DNA from: Taudactylus pleione
Taxonomy: Eukaryota > Chordata > Amphibia > Anura > Myobatrachidae
Length of the DNA: 64,000 nt
Direction of reading: 5' to 3'
NCBI GenBank assembly: GCA_031769625.1
Contig: JAUIMM010000582.1
Span: 1,195,501 to 1,259,500, forward strand
Part shown: one piece after another, positions 1-12,100 of the stretch
Layout of the letters: each line of letters begins with the position of its first letter
How positions within the stretch are numbered: the first letter of the stretch is position 1
Made by a program: the position numbers and the translations under genes
The notes under the pieces: generated by a model
Told to the model about the DNA's origin: nothing
Database searches by the model: none
The model's input: the letters and a program-made list of their open reading frames with translations, nothing else

Positions 1-648
1 ACATCCACCGCAATTCCAAATAAAAGCTGCATATGAACGATGAAAATGCGTTACAATTGATGCAGGTGAAAAGAACGTAACGTCGCTGACAATTTCTGCG
101 TAATAAGCCCAGAGACCTTGCAGATGACCTGGGGCCTGGTATTTACATTACAAAAACCTCCACAGCCCATAAATACCTGGAGACCGAAGAAGACTAAAAA
201 ACAGCAACTAGCGCAGGAATTGTTGTTCTGGTTGAGTTGGCGTAAGAAATGGGCCGTGCTATCTCAGCTCACGGGTTGCCACATTATCAGATAGCGTGGG
301 GAGTGCGAACATCTCACAGAGAGAAAAACTCACCACATTCCTGACATTTTACACGTTTTCCTAAATAATTGTTTTATTCACAGCTAAAAAAGGTGCAATT
401 TTGTAACATTCACAGTTGGCCGCACCTTAACCCTAATGCAAACGTTTACAACGAGAGATCGGATGCAAAAACGTTTTTACCATCGGATCTATGCCTACGA
501 TACTCGCCAAGGTATATGTGAGAAAAAAAATATCAAGTTAACAGTTTCTGTGCGGAATATATTAAGCTCAATATAGTTCACGCTCTCATAAAACATCACC
601 ATGGTATAGGATTATTACGGGAATCTACCAAATTACAATGAGGTTACA
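1..648. other. No gene seen; AT-rich unique-looking DNA
   Basis: I see no gene, tandem repeat or recognisable transposon end here. The stretch is AT-rich with short homopolymer runs, and no reading frame of useful length is present. Confidence 0.6.
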
Positions 649-755
649 GGGGCCTATTTACTAAGCCTTGGATGGAGATAAAGTACCATCCAACCAGCTA
701 CTAACTGCCATTTTTTCAAATATAGCCTGTGACAAGGCAGTTAGGGGCCTATTAG
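649..755 (+). mobile_element. Fragment of ACCAACCAATCAGCTCC-type foldback MITE
   Basis: The stretch carries diverged versions of the landmarks of a palindromic MITE family seen elsewhere in the window: TTTACTAAGCCTTGGA, then GATAAAGTACCATCCAACCAG, then CTAACTGCCATTTTTTCAAA and GGCAGTTAGG. The complete family mirrors these landmarks on its right side. Here the right half is missing after position 755, so this is a left-half remnant. It encodes nothing. Related copies lie at 19616-20240, 45124-45250 and 48730-49486. Confidence 0.6.
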
Positions 756-1136
756 AGAAGGATGATTTATTTATTTAAATTTTTAATCTTTGTGATGAAA
801 ATCATTTATCGTACTAAATTTTGTAAGGCCAAGAGGAGGGATAATAACGCAGCAAATACACTAATTACCATTTAACAACCATTTCTAACTAAAGTCTTTA
901 CTTTGACAACCCCTTGCAAAGGTTCATTCCAGTTTTTATTTTATTTATTTAATGGTTACATTAACTCTGTGTTAGACATAGATCATATATCACTATATAT
1001 CATTCAGATACGTGCCATAGCAGACATCCTAAAAGTGGGATTTACAATCATTTGTAACACGCATATAGGGATTTATTAAAGAGGTGTAAGCCAACAATCC
1101 AGGAAAATGTATTATAACACAAGAGATATCAGTGAT
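756..1136. other. No gene seen
   Basis: AT-rich sequence with long T and A runs and no recognisable feature. It leads directly into the 44-bp tandem array. Confidence 0.5.
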
Positions 1137-1562
1137 ACACTGAAGCCCCATCATCCTCATAGAGAACTAGAGGACGCCATACACTGAAGCCCCATCATCC
1201 TCATAGAGAACTAGAGGACGCCATACACTGAAGCCCCATCATCCTCATAGAGAACTAGAGGACGCCATACACTAAAGCCCCACCATCCTCATTAGAGAAC
1301 TAGAGGACGCCATACACTAAAGCCCCACCATCCTCACAGAGAACTAGAGGACGCCATACACTGAAGCCCCATCATCCTCATTGAGAACTAGAGGACGCCA
1401 TACACTGAAGCCCCACCATCCTCATAGAGAACTAGAGGACGCCATACACTGAAGCCCCACCAGCCTCAGAGAACTAGAGGACACCATACACTGAAGTCCC
1501 ACCATCCTCATAGAGAACTAGAGGACGCCATACATCGAAGCCCCACTTTCCTCATAGAGAAC
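1137..1562 (+). repeat. Minisatellite, 44-bp unit, about 9.7 copies
   Basis: A 44-bp unit starting ACACTGAAGCCCCATCATCC and ending with GAGGACGCCAT is repeated head to tail. The first three units are almost identical. Later units carry substitutions (CACCATCC, CAGCC, ACTTTCC) and small indels around CTCATAGAG. Divergence increases to the right, the usual pattern of a decaying array edge. There is no protein-coding meaning. Confidence 0.95.
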
Positions 1563-4430
1563 ATGGGGACTGCGAAAAGGGCTATTTAACAAACTCTGAC
1601 AAATAGGCTAAATAGTTATTTTTTGTCCAGCAGCCATTATCACATAAAGATGACGCCTATCTTACCTACGAACAGCGTTTTTTTGTTTTTTTATGATGTT
1701 ATTTAGTGGAACATTGTATCATCACTTTATAACGGTTTCCAGAAACAGGAAGAAATCAGTGAAATCATTTCAGAAATGAATAAAATGATGAACTGAAGGC
1801 TTGTTCCAGAGCACAGAAGCTGCTATAATCTTGTATCAACTTGTAACTAGCTGGGTAGTTACCATTTCTCACAGAGAAATTAATTGTTGATAACTATCAA
1901 ATCACAAAATGTAACCGGTCAGTTTGACAAGTAACTGTGAATGTCATGTTTGTAAAAAGATTTTAATACAATATTTTAGAATTCGTAAGAAAACAAAGTC
2001 TGAATTAAACGGAACATATCTCATCTACAGGTATTACGCCCACCTGCAAAATCTGAAGTAATCCATTAGCAGGCAATCAAACAGTGGCTTTCATTCTCTA
2101 ATGTGCACTGTACAGATAACAGCTAATTTCTGATTGGTTGCTGCGTTTCAGTGCTCAATTTTGGCAAATGAAGCTCGAAGACAAACTGAAGCTGAATCTA
2201 ATTTTTGCTGATCTTCTAACAAGGGAGGTTCAGCTTTATTACGGTGCCATCGCCTGGCCGACACAGACTTTTGGTGCAGGGTGAGTTCATATTGCCCAGC
2301 CCGGCCACACGGGTGATTATAAGCTCTGCATTGAGAACGGAACCATACAGATAGATCGGCTGCATTTTCAGACATAGGTTCGAAGGTCTCTTTGATCCTC
2401 CTAACCTTTTATATGTTTATTTTTAAAATGTAAAATAGGCAACATAATAACACATAACAAATATGAGGCACCTGGTGCCTCGTACCAGTTGCATAAAGAG
2501 TGATATTATCACATTCTCCATAGAAACACTCGTTTCCCAACTCCAAGTGGTAGGACGTCAGAGACAGGGAAGAGGGATCGCAGGACAGTTTAGTGGGCAG
2601 ATGACTCATACAGAGATTTAATGATGTTTTAGTGCCTCTAGGAACAAATTGTTCATTTGTAGAATAAATATAACGGTCATCTGGACACTATCAGCATGCA
2701 GGGAGGGAGCGTATGAGCTCAGCGTTACAGTATCACTGCGATCAGATTCCTGCCGGAGAGCGGATTCTAAATCATCTGTGATTGTTTCTACGTCTCCTGG
2801 ATGTTCAACCAGAGTCTCACCTAATGTCTGCAATCTTAAAGAGCAATACTGTGCGGGTACATACTCTGCTCTGTGCACTATTCCTCTGCTGAGCACGAGA
2901 TTAGATGTCTGGTATCCCTCTGGGGCAGTGAAGAATACAGAAAGATAGGCTTGCGGTCTCATAGGTAACAGCTGTTTTGGTTACAACAGGTACAGAAATG
3001 TCATTATACATTTTGCTGCAGAAGCGTTATAAAGCCCCTATTGAAGCGCCAGGTCCCGTGAAACTCTGCTAGCGCAGGGCATCTTTTCTGCAACTTCTTT
3101 CGCCAAAAATGCGTCTAAGTTGCAGTGCAATACAACTAGGACGCACCAGCGGGCTGTGCGGATTAATTTGATAGGCGACACTTGTATATCTGTGTGAGTC
3201 TCTGAATCTGTATACGAAGTGCTACAATGTAGCGGCCGCAGATTTTTTAATTCCAAGTTCTGTTGTGGTTCATATGAAGACTCGGGGGTAATAAAAAGAC
3301 GCTCCGGCGCTAGCAGCCTAGCACGGGACCTGGCGGCTCACTCACGCCAGGCAAGTCGCGCTGTGTGGCGTGCTGGGGCTACATGGATGAGGACACATCT
3401 GTCGGTGAGAGAATTCGCTGTAGATTTAAAAGTAACTTTTCTATTTAAGCATTCTCTGTAAATTGGGATCATTTTTCTTGAACTCGGGACACAAGCTCAA
3501 CAGAACAGTAGTAATACGTCACTATAATTGTACTACTGCAGTGGGTACAAATAAAACATTAAAGTATTAATTAAGTTCAAATAAATCAAAACATCCTTCG
3601 TCTTCGCCTTTAAAAATCTAAATGAATCTTCTTTTGGAAAACAAATATGCATTTAAAAAGGTGAATAGACCACAGCGGCCACACTAATAATCTATGCTCG
3701 ATCAGTGGGAGGGATCAAGACACAATCAGCCAATCAGAAGCGACTGCCCATCAACATCATCCAATTGTATTTTGGCCAGGGTGGAGCCTCTGCAAACCAC
3801 AAGCCAACTGACACGCACACATGGGTCCTTGGTGTGGTCTGCATTGGTAGCCTTTTTGTGGACACGCCCTCGCTGTACTCGCCCAACACTTGCACGCCCC
3901 TCCCTCTTTCAATCCGCCTTCTCCAAGCGCAAGTAGGCACAAGCGCATCCGCAACGCACGGATGGATGTGTAAGATTTCATTTTGTGTGCGCGCACTTAC
4001 GCCCAACTCCACATCTGGTCTGGCCCTTGGAGCTTTTTTCTGCTAGCCCCACCTGGCTTGCAGGGTGTCAAGAATGGCCCCCTGCAGCCAGAATCTATGC
4101 AGCAGTGCTGCCTGGAGCATCCTTAGGACGCTTCAGACGGTCACACCGCTGCCCTTACAGCTCCCCATAGCATCCTCAGGATGCTTCGGGCATTGTTGTA
4201 ATCACCGGTGATTGTGGCCCCGCCCCATGTGACATCGCACGGAGGGGGCGTAGCCTGCACCAGGCCCGCAGATATATATAACATATCAAAATGGCCATCG
4301 GCAGAAAAAAGGTTCCCCGCCTCTAAGCTCTATATTTCATTTCTCCCCCTCCCAATTGCTCTCAGTGGAAATTACATGTATCTGTGATCAAACCTTAGAC
4401 GAACATTAGGAGGAAGCACAACAATAAAAC
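1563..4430. other. No gene supported; 2.9 kb of unique-looking DNA
   Basis: Only short open frames occur here. The longest are an overlapping sense/antisense pair of about 100 codons at 2618-2962. Neither resembles a protein family I know, and neither is bounded by a convincing pair of splice sites. From 3.7 to 4.3 kb the DNA is GC-richer, with several overlapping short frames. No transposon ends or tandem repeats were found. Confidence 0.5.
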
Positions 4431-4433
4431 TAA

Positions 4434-5031
4434 GGGCCTGATTCAGAGCCGCTCATAAGCGGCCGCTCGTTCGCTCCGAGCGATGTTCGCACATCTGCGC
4501 ATGCGTATGGGTCGTAATGCGCATGCGCCAACCAGTCATTGCGGTCGGAAATCGAGCGCTCGCAAAATAGCGAGTGCCTGCTAATTTAAGTGACAGGATG
4601 AGGCGTTTGTGGGTGGGAACAGGGGAAGGTGCTTGAAAACGGGGAGTGGTGATCCGAACGCAGGCGTGCCAAACGGTCAAAACGGGCGTTTTAAGGGTGT
4701 GCATTATTAACAAAGCAGCGTCATCGACCACGTCACTTGGTTGTTTCTTAGCCTGAACTGTTCGCATGATTGCGGTAGGAAAATCCAACCACAAGCACTG
4801 CGAGCAGTTCAGACGCCTTTCGATGTACTCGATTAATCAAATAAATAGCGGAGATGACGTATGATGCAAACGGCCAGGGGGCGTCTTTACAAAATAGCGA
4901 GCGCATGTTTCGTTCACTCACTCAGACATAGAGGCGTCAACAGACCGCAAAGAGTGAGCGCTCAATTTAAATAGCTGGCCCCTTTTTCTGAACGAGCGAG
5001 CGCAAATAGCGTCCGGCTCTGAATCAGGCCC
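4434..5031 (+). mobile_element. Harbinger-like MITE, 598 bp, TSD TAA (family H, copy 1)
   Basis: The element starts GGGCCTGATTCAGAGCCG and ends with the exact reverse complement, an 18-bp terminal inverted repeat. It is flanked on both sides by TAA (4431-4433 and 5032-5034), the TWA-type 3-bp target duplication of the PIF/Harbinger superfamily. The interior has CG-rich subterminal repeats (GAGCG/CGCTC) and a middle shared with other copies: GTTTGTGGGTGG, ACAGGGGAAGG, CGCAGGCGTGCC, and a TGCAT(T/A)ATTAACA stretch. No transposase is encoded, so movement would have depended on an enzyme supplied in trans. Superfamily assignment rests on TSD length and sequence only. Confidence 0.88.
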
Positions 5032-5034
5032 TAA

Positions 5035-6369
5035 ATACACAGGACTATGTCACAATGGAACACAAACAGATGAAGCCGTTCAGAAACGTGAAGATCTGAT
5101 GTCACCGTGTTTCGGTTTAACAAAATAAAACAGATATATATATATAAATAATGCATCCCTTATCTAACAGTTTTGATACCATTAATGTCCGTGTGTACAT
5201 AGTCTCTGAATTAAACATGAGAGGAGAACCCATAAAAAAATAAATATTTATCTGTGACAAGTATCCCTCTTCTGGACAGAAGTAATCATATCATCCACCA
5301 ATATAGAACGAGCCCTCTCCACTTACAGAATATATATGTGCTATATAACACACTGACGCCCATATGCCCATGGTACATTGATGCCTATAACCTGTATAAT
5401 GCCAGCAGTGTACGCTGACTGTACATCATTGCATTGAGTGTTCCCCACATCATACTGCACAGAACAGAATGCATGGTGTAAACAGTCAGGGGAAGTTTGT
5501 GCAGAGTCCTGGGTACCGTCCGCCAACATACAGATAAAAGTTTAATACCATAAACAAGACTCTTTGGACAGGAGAGGTGAGACATACAGTAAGTGCGCGC
5601 CAGACGGCGTACGCTTAATGCACATTGCTGCCGACTGCTTAAATATAAATCAATACTGCATGGGTGGGAGGCAGAAAATGGATGTGAGAACTCACCAGCT
5701 CCACCGAGCCGTAGTGCTTCCTGCTGAATTCTCCCCGTCTGCAGCCCAGGTCTTCGGAGACGGAGCTGGAACAGAAACGCTGCATCAGTATACATAGCTA
5801 GAGGTCCAGATAGCATCTATCGCGCACACACACAGCATCTGGTCACTGCAGGGGGGGGGGGGGGGGGGGGCGTCTCGCAATGTGCAGGGCTACCAGCGAC
5901 CATTGCTGGTCCTCGCATCCTGCAAATGAGCCCTGGATAGAAGGGGGGCGCCTAATGAGGAGCAGGGATGAGCTGGAGAAGGACTATTCCCTCCCACGGG
6001 AAGATGCTAAATTCAATATAGTCTATAGAGATATGGGAGGGACAGACAGGGCGATCAGACTTCCCAGAGGCTTGTTCCCCAGAATACAGCTGCGAATACA
6101 TCCCCCCCTGGCTATTCAGATTACCTTTCATTACTAATATCAATATTAGACATATTTATCATAAATGTATATATTGTCTCCACATATATCACCATATACT
6201 GCTACATAGTTCTATACATATTGTGCAACATATGATATGATACTAGGCAATACCATTTATTTTGTACGCAGACTGGCACTTATTAAGCCCCTGGCACTTA
6301 CATTCAATATATTCCCACCCCATCCCCTACCCTCTATTTGAAAAAGTATAACAAAGCATACACAGTGGA
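5035..6369. other. No gene supported; contains a G homopolymer
   Basis: Overlapping short frames on both strands occur at 5341-6143, the longest 143 codons at 5385-5816 on the minus strand, but none resembles a known family. The only structural feature I see is the G20 tract at 5851-5870. AT-rich sequence leads into the 46-bp array. Confidence 0.5.
5851..5870 (+). repeat. Homopolymer tract, 20 consecutive G
   Basis: Twenty uninterrupted G residues lie between CACTGCA and CGTCTCGC. A run of this length can form intramolecular G-quadruplexes, and its length is easily misjudged by sequencing, so the true number may differ. Confidence 0.95.
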
Positions 6370-7812
6370 AGTGGTACTATGCAGCGTCACACAGCCCAGT
6401 ATACAGAACAGGAGAAGTGGTACTATGCAGTCACATAGCCCAGTATACAGAACAGGAGAAGTGGTACTATGCAGCGTCACATAGCCCAGTATACAGAACA
6501 GGAGAAGTGGTACTATGCAGCGTCACATATCCCAGTATACAGAACAGGAGAAGTGGTACTATGCAGCGTCACATATCCCAGTATACAGAACAGGAGAAGT
6601 GGTACTATGCAGCGTCACATATCCCAGTATACAGAACAGGAGAAGTGGTACTATGCAGTCACATAGCCCAGTATACAGAACAGGAGAGGTGGTACTATAC
6701 AGTGTCTCACATCCCAATATACACAACATGAGAAGTGGTACTATGCAGCGTCACATACAGAACAGGAGAAGTGGTACTATGCAGCGTCACATAGCCCAGT
6801 ATACAGAACAGGAGAAGTGGTACTATGCAGCGTCACATATCCCAGTATACAGAACAGGAGAAGTGGTACTATGCAGCGTCACATATCCCAGTATACAGAA
6901 CAGGAGAAGTGGTACTATGCAGCGTCACATAGCCCAGTATACAGAACAGGAGAAGTGGTACTATGCAGTGTCACATAGCCCAGTATACAGAACAGGAGAA
7001 GTGGTACTATGCAGCCACATATCCCAGTGTACAGAACAGGAGAAGTGGTACTATGCAGTGTCACATACAGAACAGGAGAAGTGGTGCTATGCAGTGTCAC
7101 ATAGCTCAGTATACAGAACATGAGAAGTGGTACTATGCAGTGTCACATATCCCAGTATACAGAACAGGAGAAGTGGTACTATGCAGTGTCACATATCCCA
7201 GTATACAGAACAGGAGAAGTGGTACTATGCAGTGTCACATAGCCCAGTATACAGAACAGGAGAAGTGGTACTATGCAGCGTCACATAGCCCAGTATACAG
7301 AACAGGAGAAGTGGTACTATGCAGCGTCACATATCCCAGTGTACAGAACAGGAGAAGTGGTACTATGCAGTGTCACATACAGAACAGGAGAAGTGGTACT
7401 ATGCAGTGTCACATTTCCCAGTATACAGAACAGGAGAAGTGGTACTATGCAGTGTCACATATCCCAGTATACAGAACAGGAGAAGCGGTACTATGCAGTG
7501 TCACATATCCCAGCATACAGAACAGGAGAAGTGGTACTATGCAGTGTCACATTTCCCAGTATACACAACATGAGAAGTGGTACTATGCAGTGTCACCCAG
7601 TATACAGAACAGGAGAAGTGGTACTATGAGATATCCCATACCCCAGTATAAATGACAGAAGTGGCACTATACAGATGTCACATATTCCAGCATACAGCAC
7701 AGGAGAAGTGGTACTATGAAGCGTCACATAGCCCAGTATACAGAACAGTAGAAGTTGTACTATACAGTGTCACATATCCCAGTATACAGAACATGAGAAG
7801 TTGTACTATGCA
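6370..7812 (+). repeat. Minisatellite, 46-bp unit, about 31 copies
   Basis: The unit reads AGTGGTACTATGCAGCGTCA followed by CATAGCCCAGTATACAGAACAGGAGA. Variants fall in patches: the left part mostly has GCAGCGTCACAT, the right part mostly GCAGTGTCACAT. Short units that skip the CCCAGTAT segment recur (for example near 6750, 7065 and 7370), indicating slippage or unequal exchange. The last units (7620-7812) are more diverged. Reading frames of up to 230 codons cross the array but only reflect the lack of stops in the unit. Confidence 0.96.
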
Positions 7813-8174
7813 GATGACATTTTTTATCTAGTCCAGACAAAGAAAATCAATTATGTACATTAAAGTCAAAAGTTTTTATTTTTGTTATAAAAACAGGTAT
7901 AAGGTCATTTGCAGGAAAAATGCAGTATACAGCAACATTGCCCAGAGAGTGAGAGATCCAGCTCCCCTAGAGGCCAAATACACTTGGTACATGTGAAAAT
8001 TATACTTTGCTGTCAATAATGTGCCAAGAAATAAAACACTGTGGATTTGTTTTGCAAGAGGCGATCAATATAATGTGTATTGTGCTGTAATAATTCATGT
8101 AGAAGAGGAACAGCTCCTTTTTACACTGGCACATTTTACAATGGTGGCTCAGAGACCTCATATCCAAAGAGTAG

Positions 8175-8925
8175 ATGGGCCCACTGCCGAGCGCACTCCC
8201 TGCACGCATTCATGGCCCCAGTGCCGAGCGCACTCCCTGCACGCATTCATGGCCCCAGTGCCCGGTGCACTCCTTGCACGCTTTCATGGCCCCGGTGCCC
8301 GGCGCACTCCCTGCACGCATTCATGGCCCCAGTGCCCGGTGCACTCCCTGCACGCATTCATGGTCCCAGTGCCCGGCGCACTCCCTGCACGCATTCATGG
8401 CCCCATTGTACAGCGCACTCCCTGCACGCATTCATGGCCCCAGTGCCGGTGCACTCCCTGCACGCATTCATGGCCCCAGTGCCCGGCGCACTCCCTGCAC
8501 GCATTCATGGCCCCATTGTCCAGCGCACTCCCTGCACGCATTCATGGCCCCGGTGCCGGTGCACTCCCTGCACGCATTCATGGCCCCAGTGCCGAGCGCA
8601 CTCCCTGCACGCATTCATGGCCCCAGTGCCCGGCGCACTCCTTGCACGCTTTCATGGCCCCGGTGCCCGGCGCACTCCCTGCACGCATTCATGGCCCCAG
8701 TGCCCGGTGCACTCCCTGCACGCATTCATGGTCCCAGTGCACGGCGCACTCCCTGCACGCATTCATGGCCCCAGTGCCGGTGCACTCCCTGCACGCATTC
8801 ATGGCCCCAGTGCCCGGCGCACTCCCTGCACGCATTCATGGCCCCATTGTCCGGCGCACTCCCTGCACGCATTCATGGCCCCAGTGCCGAGCGCACTCCC
8901 TGCACGCATTCATGGCCCCAGTGCC
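8175..8925 (+). repeat. GC-rich minisatellite, 34-37-bp unit, about 20 copies
   Basis: The unit is GCGCACTCCCTGCACGCATT followed by CATGGCCCCAGTGCCCG. Length varies between 34 and 37 bp because of the GTGCCCGGC / GTGCCGGT / GTGCCGAGC variants. The block near 8221-8371 recurs at about 8589-8735, including the rare CTTGCACGCTTTCATGG unit, so several units were copied together. The array joins the 26-bp array at 8925 with no spacer. All three plus-strand frames stay open through it because the unit lacks stops and its length is not a multiple of three. Confidence 0.95.
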
Positions 8926-9789
8926 ATGTACTGATAGAGAGGACAGATGCCGTGTACCGATAGAGAGGACAGATGCCGTAGGACAGATGCCATGTACCGA
9001 TAGAGAGGACAGATGTACTGATAGAGAGGAGGACAGATGCCGTGTACCGATAGAGAGGACAGATGCCGTGTACCGATGCCGTGTACCGATAGAAAGGACA
9101 GATGCCGTAGGACAGATGCCATGTACCGATAGAGAGGACAGATGTACTGATAGAGAGGACAGATGCCGTGTACCGATAGAGAGGACAGATGTACTGATAG
9201 AGAGGACAGATGCCGTGTACCGATCTAGAGGACAGATGCCGTGTACCGATCTAGAGGACAGATGCCGTGTACCGATAGAGAGGACAGATGCCGTGTACCG
9301 ATCGAGAGGACAGATGCCGTGTACCGATCGAGAGGACAGATGCCGTGTACCGATCGAGAGGACAGATGCCGTGTACCGATAGAGAGGACAGATGCCGTGT
9401 ACCGATAGAGGACAGATGCCGTGTACCGATAGAGAGGACAGATGCCGTGTACCGATAGAGAGGACAGATGCCGTGTACCGATAGAGAGGACAGATGCCGT
9501 GTACCGATAGAGAGGACAGATGCCGTGTACCGATAGAGAGGACAGATGCCGTGTACCGATAGAGAGGACAGATGCCGTGTACCGATAGAGAGGACAGATG
9601 CCGTGTACCGATAGAGAGGACAGATGCCGTGTACCGATAGAGAGGACAGATGCCGTGTACCGATAGAGAGGACAGATGCCGTGTACCGATAGAGAGGACA
9701 GATGCCGTGTACCGATAGAGAGGACAGATGCCGTGTACTGATAGAGAGGACAGATGCCGTGTACTGATAGAGAGGACAGATGCCGTGTA
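8926..9789 (+). repeat. Minisatellite, 26-bp unit, about 33 copies
   Basis: The unit is GATAGAGAGGACAGATGCCG followed by TGTACC. The left third is irregular, with partial units, GTAGGACAGATG inserts and CTGATAG variants. The right two thirds (about 9410-9780) are nearly perfect copies, suggesting recent expansion there. It follows the GC-rich array directly at 8925/8926. Long antisense frames across it (up to 347 codons, 8836-9879) are periodic translations of the repeat and not evidence of a gene. Confidence 0.96.
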
Positions 9790-10409
9790 GGCTGCTCTGC
9801 CTAGTGAAAGGAAAATTAAGTTGTCGCCTAATGGTGGTCCCTTTCTCAGACTGTACCCCAGTTTGGGTAATAAGCCCACGGATAAGCGGTTCTCTGCCAG
9901 CTTGTCATCTGAAAGTGAATTGGATGACCAGTATCCTGGTACAATATAGATCTCCAGGGGTTAGGACGTCCCCTGTAACGGGGAGTTCTAAGCGCTCCTT
10001 TAATATTAAATAGCCCTAGTAAATAAACAGCCCCCTTTAAGGAGTACGGCACAGAGTTCTCAGCAAGAAAACATATACAATATACAGGAAGAATCGATTT
10101 GACGTTTTACAATCCCGAAGGCGAAATGCGCAGGGTAGTGTTATAGTAACAGAACATAAGCTCATTGTCTCCTGTGCAGCTGCTGGTGTTAAATAATAGA
10201 TGTATTAAAGGGTGAGGAGGTGTGATGGCTGCATCTGACAGAGTAAAGTGACGCTTTAGATGCTGCTACCCCGCTCAGCTCATGTCAGGCTGTCTCCAGA
10301 AATAACGGTGGCACTCACGGAAGGTTTGAGAGGCACCAATGGGGACAGCCCCTCCCCTACTACATGCAGCGCTGCTCCTCCCCTCCTGCTCCACTTTCTT
10401 TCCTCCTAG
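9790..10409. other. No gene seen
   Basis: Unique-looking sequence between the 26-bp array and a hAT-like MITE. Only short frames occur, and I recognise no feature. Confidence 0.5.
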
Positions 10410-10771
10410 TAGAGATGGCCATCGGTGGGGTGTCCATCGATAGTTACCATCGTTATGCCAATTTGTATTTACTATTGAAGGCACAAAGACCATCTATGGC
10501 AAACCATCGATGGTATGCACCTCCTCGAAGGCCACCGTTGCTAGGGGCACGCCGGGCTGTGGGCCCATCAAAAATTAGTGTGGGGCTTAGCGGCCGTTGG
10601 GGGCGGGGCTAAGCTCCATCCTGTCTAGAGAAAAAAAAAAAAACAATCGGCTCCCACTTATCCATTGATGACGGATAACTATTGGTTCTCTGCCATCGAT
10701 GGCAAAACTAGTTAAATTCGGCCAGCCACCATCAATGTTTTGAAAACATCCATGGCTGATGGTCATCCCTA
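10410..10771 (+). mobile_element. hAT-like MITE, 362 bp, near-perfect 8-bp TSD (family E, copy 1)
   Basis: The element begins TAGAGATGGCCATCGG and ends with the inverse of TAGGGATGACCATCAG. It is flanked by CCTCCTAG on the left and CCTCCAAG on the right, an 8-bp target duplication with one mismatch, as expected for an old hAT insertion. The interior holds many copies of the palindromic word CCATCGATGG or close variants. It encodes no transposase. A second, shorter copy is at 45426-45632. Confidence 0.82.
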
Positions 10772-10975
10772 CCTCCAAGAGGAGACATTTTCGGCATGGC
10801 AGACCCTCTCCAAACAGGAGAACCCAAGTAAAACATGAGTTCAAAAAAGTAAGGAGAGGGAAAACACATGCTTGCCAATGCTCCCAGAATGCCACCCAGC
10901 ATGAGGGAGTGATTTCATTATGCGATTTGCGCACAATAATACAATGTGTAAAATGAGCTGACAACACCGATCTAA

Positions 10976-11565
10976 GGACCTCATTCAGAGCCGCTCGCAA
11001 GCGGCCCGATGGTTTGTGTACACGCATGTGCTTGCTTCGTTCCTGGCGTGCGTGAACTACTCTGGCGATCGCAGCCTGCTTGCTCACCCAGCAAAGACAG
11101 CCCAGTGTAATGAGTGACAGGAGAGGCCGTTTGTGGGTGGTAACAGGGGCAGGACACTAATAACGGGGGAGTGGTGGTGGGAACGCAGGCGTGCCTGAGT
11201 GTTTCAACGCCATTTTAAGGCGTGCATAATTAACAGGCAGCGTCATAGTACACATCACATGCTTGTTTTTTACACTGAAGTCCTCACAGTGCTTGCGGCA
11301 GGGTCAGGCAACCACAAGTGCTGCGATCGCTACCGATGGTGCTCGATGTACCAATGATTTAATACACTTCCTGGAGATGATGTGCGCTAGTGGGCGTCTC
11401 TACATACGCTAGTGGGTGTCTGCATACACAGAGCGATCGCTCGCACAGCCAAAGTGGGTGTGCTGATGCCTTGGCGAGCGATCGCTTCCCATGGCGTCAC
11501 TTTGACAAATTTGCATACGCTGGATGCGAGCGATCACATCTGGCGAGCGGCTCTGAATGAGGTCC
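10976..11565 (+). mobile_element. Harbinger-like MITE, 590 bp, TSD TAA (family H, copy 2)
   Basis: The terminal inverted repeats are identical over 23 bp and start GGACCTCATTCAGAGCC. TAA flanks both ends (10973-10975 and 11566-11568). The interior matches copy 1 at GACAGGAGAGGCCGTTTGTG, ACGCAGGCGTGCC and GCATAATTAACAG, and has several GCGATCGC palindromes near the right end. No coding capacity is visible. Confidence 0.88.
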
Positions 11566-11649
11566 TAAATCCAGGCTACTCTCAATCCCACAATAGCAAG
11601 CCATGCCTAGGGACCCACATACCTCTCCTGCAAGTACAAAGCTGAGGGG

Positions 11650-12100
11650 ATGTAGTCTGGAAACCGACGGTCTAAATGCCGACCGCCGGCTTCCAGACTG
11701 CTTTATCCCGACTAGGGACGAATAACAGGCGTCTAATGTCATTTGCCCGACGTCGGGAGACCGGCGCCCGGCATCCCGATCCAGCGGATGCCGGGCACCG
11801 CAGCGGACAGGGGGAGGGTTAGGTTTAAGGCTCCCGGGGGGGACTTAGGGTTAGGCATCCCCCCGGGAGGTTAGGGTTAGGCTAGAGTGAAGGAGGCTTA
11901 GGGTTAGGCACCCCCCGGGGGGCTTAGTTTTAGGCAGTGGGGAAGGGGGGGTTAGGGTTAGGCACTTGGGGGGGAGGTTAGGGTTAGGCACCCCTAAGGG
12001 GGGGTTAGGTTAGTTGATACTTACCTTTAGGACAATCGGGATTTCCTCCTTTGTCGGGCAGCCGCTGTCGGGAAATGAACCGCCGGCCATGCGCCCGGTG
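11650..12100 (-). mobile_element. Dispersed element with internal telomere-like tract (family T, copy 1)
   Basis: Read on the minus strand this copy matches 40925-41470 and 46861-47405. The order is CCCGACAGCGGCTG, ATCCCGAT, a consensus splice donor AAAG|GTAAGTATC, a degenerate C-rich tract of CCTAACCCTAACC with CCCCCGGGG spacers, then CCGGGCGCCGGTCTCCCG and a terminal hairpin made of paired TCTGGAA/TTCCAGA blocks. The exact ends and TSD are not resolved. The central tract is not true telomeric repeat, because spacers of 10-20 bp interrupt the CCCTAA words. Confidence 0.7.
12016..12028 (-). other. Consensus 5' splice-site sequence inside element T1
   Basis: On the minus strand the sequence reads AAAG|GTAAGTATC, with the putative junction between 12025 and 12024. 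It fits the vertebrate donor consensus MAG|GTRAGT and pairs with the U1 snRNA 5' end over most of its length. The same position in the other two T copies is also a consensus donor. Use in vivo is not shown. Confidence 0.5.

Noticed and set aside
2618..2962. Possible exon pair (114 codons minus, 99 codons plus)
   Set aside because: Sense and antisense frames overlap, neither resembles a known protein family, and convincing splice sites on both sides are lacking.
8021..9879. Long reading frames (453 codons plus, 347 codons minus) as repeat-rich proteins
   Set aside because: They lie in tandem arrays whose units lack stops in several frames. The same peptide periods appear in all frames, and no start context, flanking exon or domain supports a gene.
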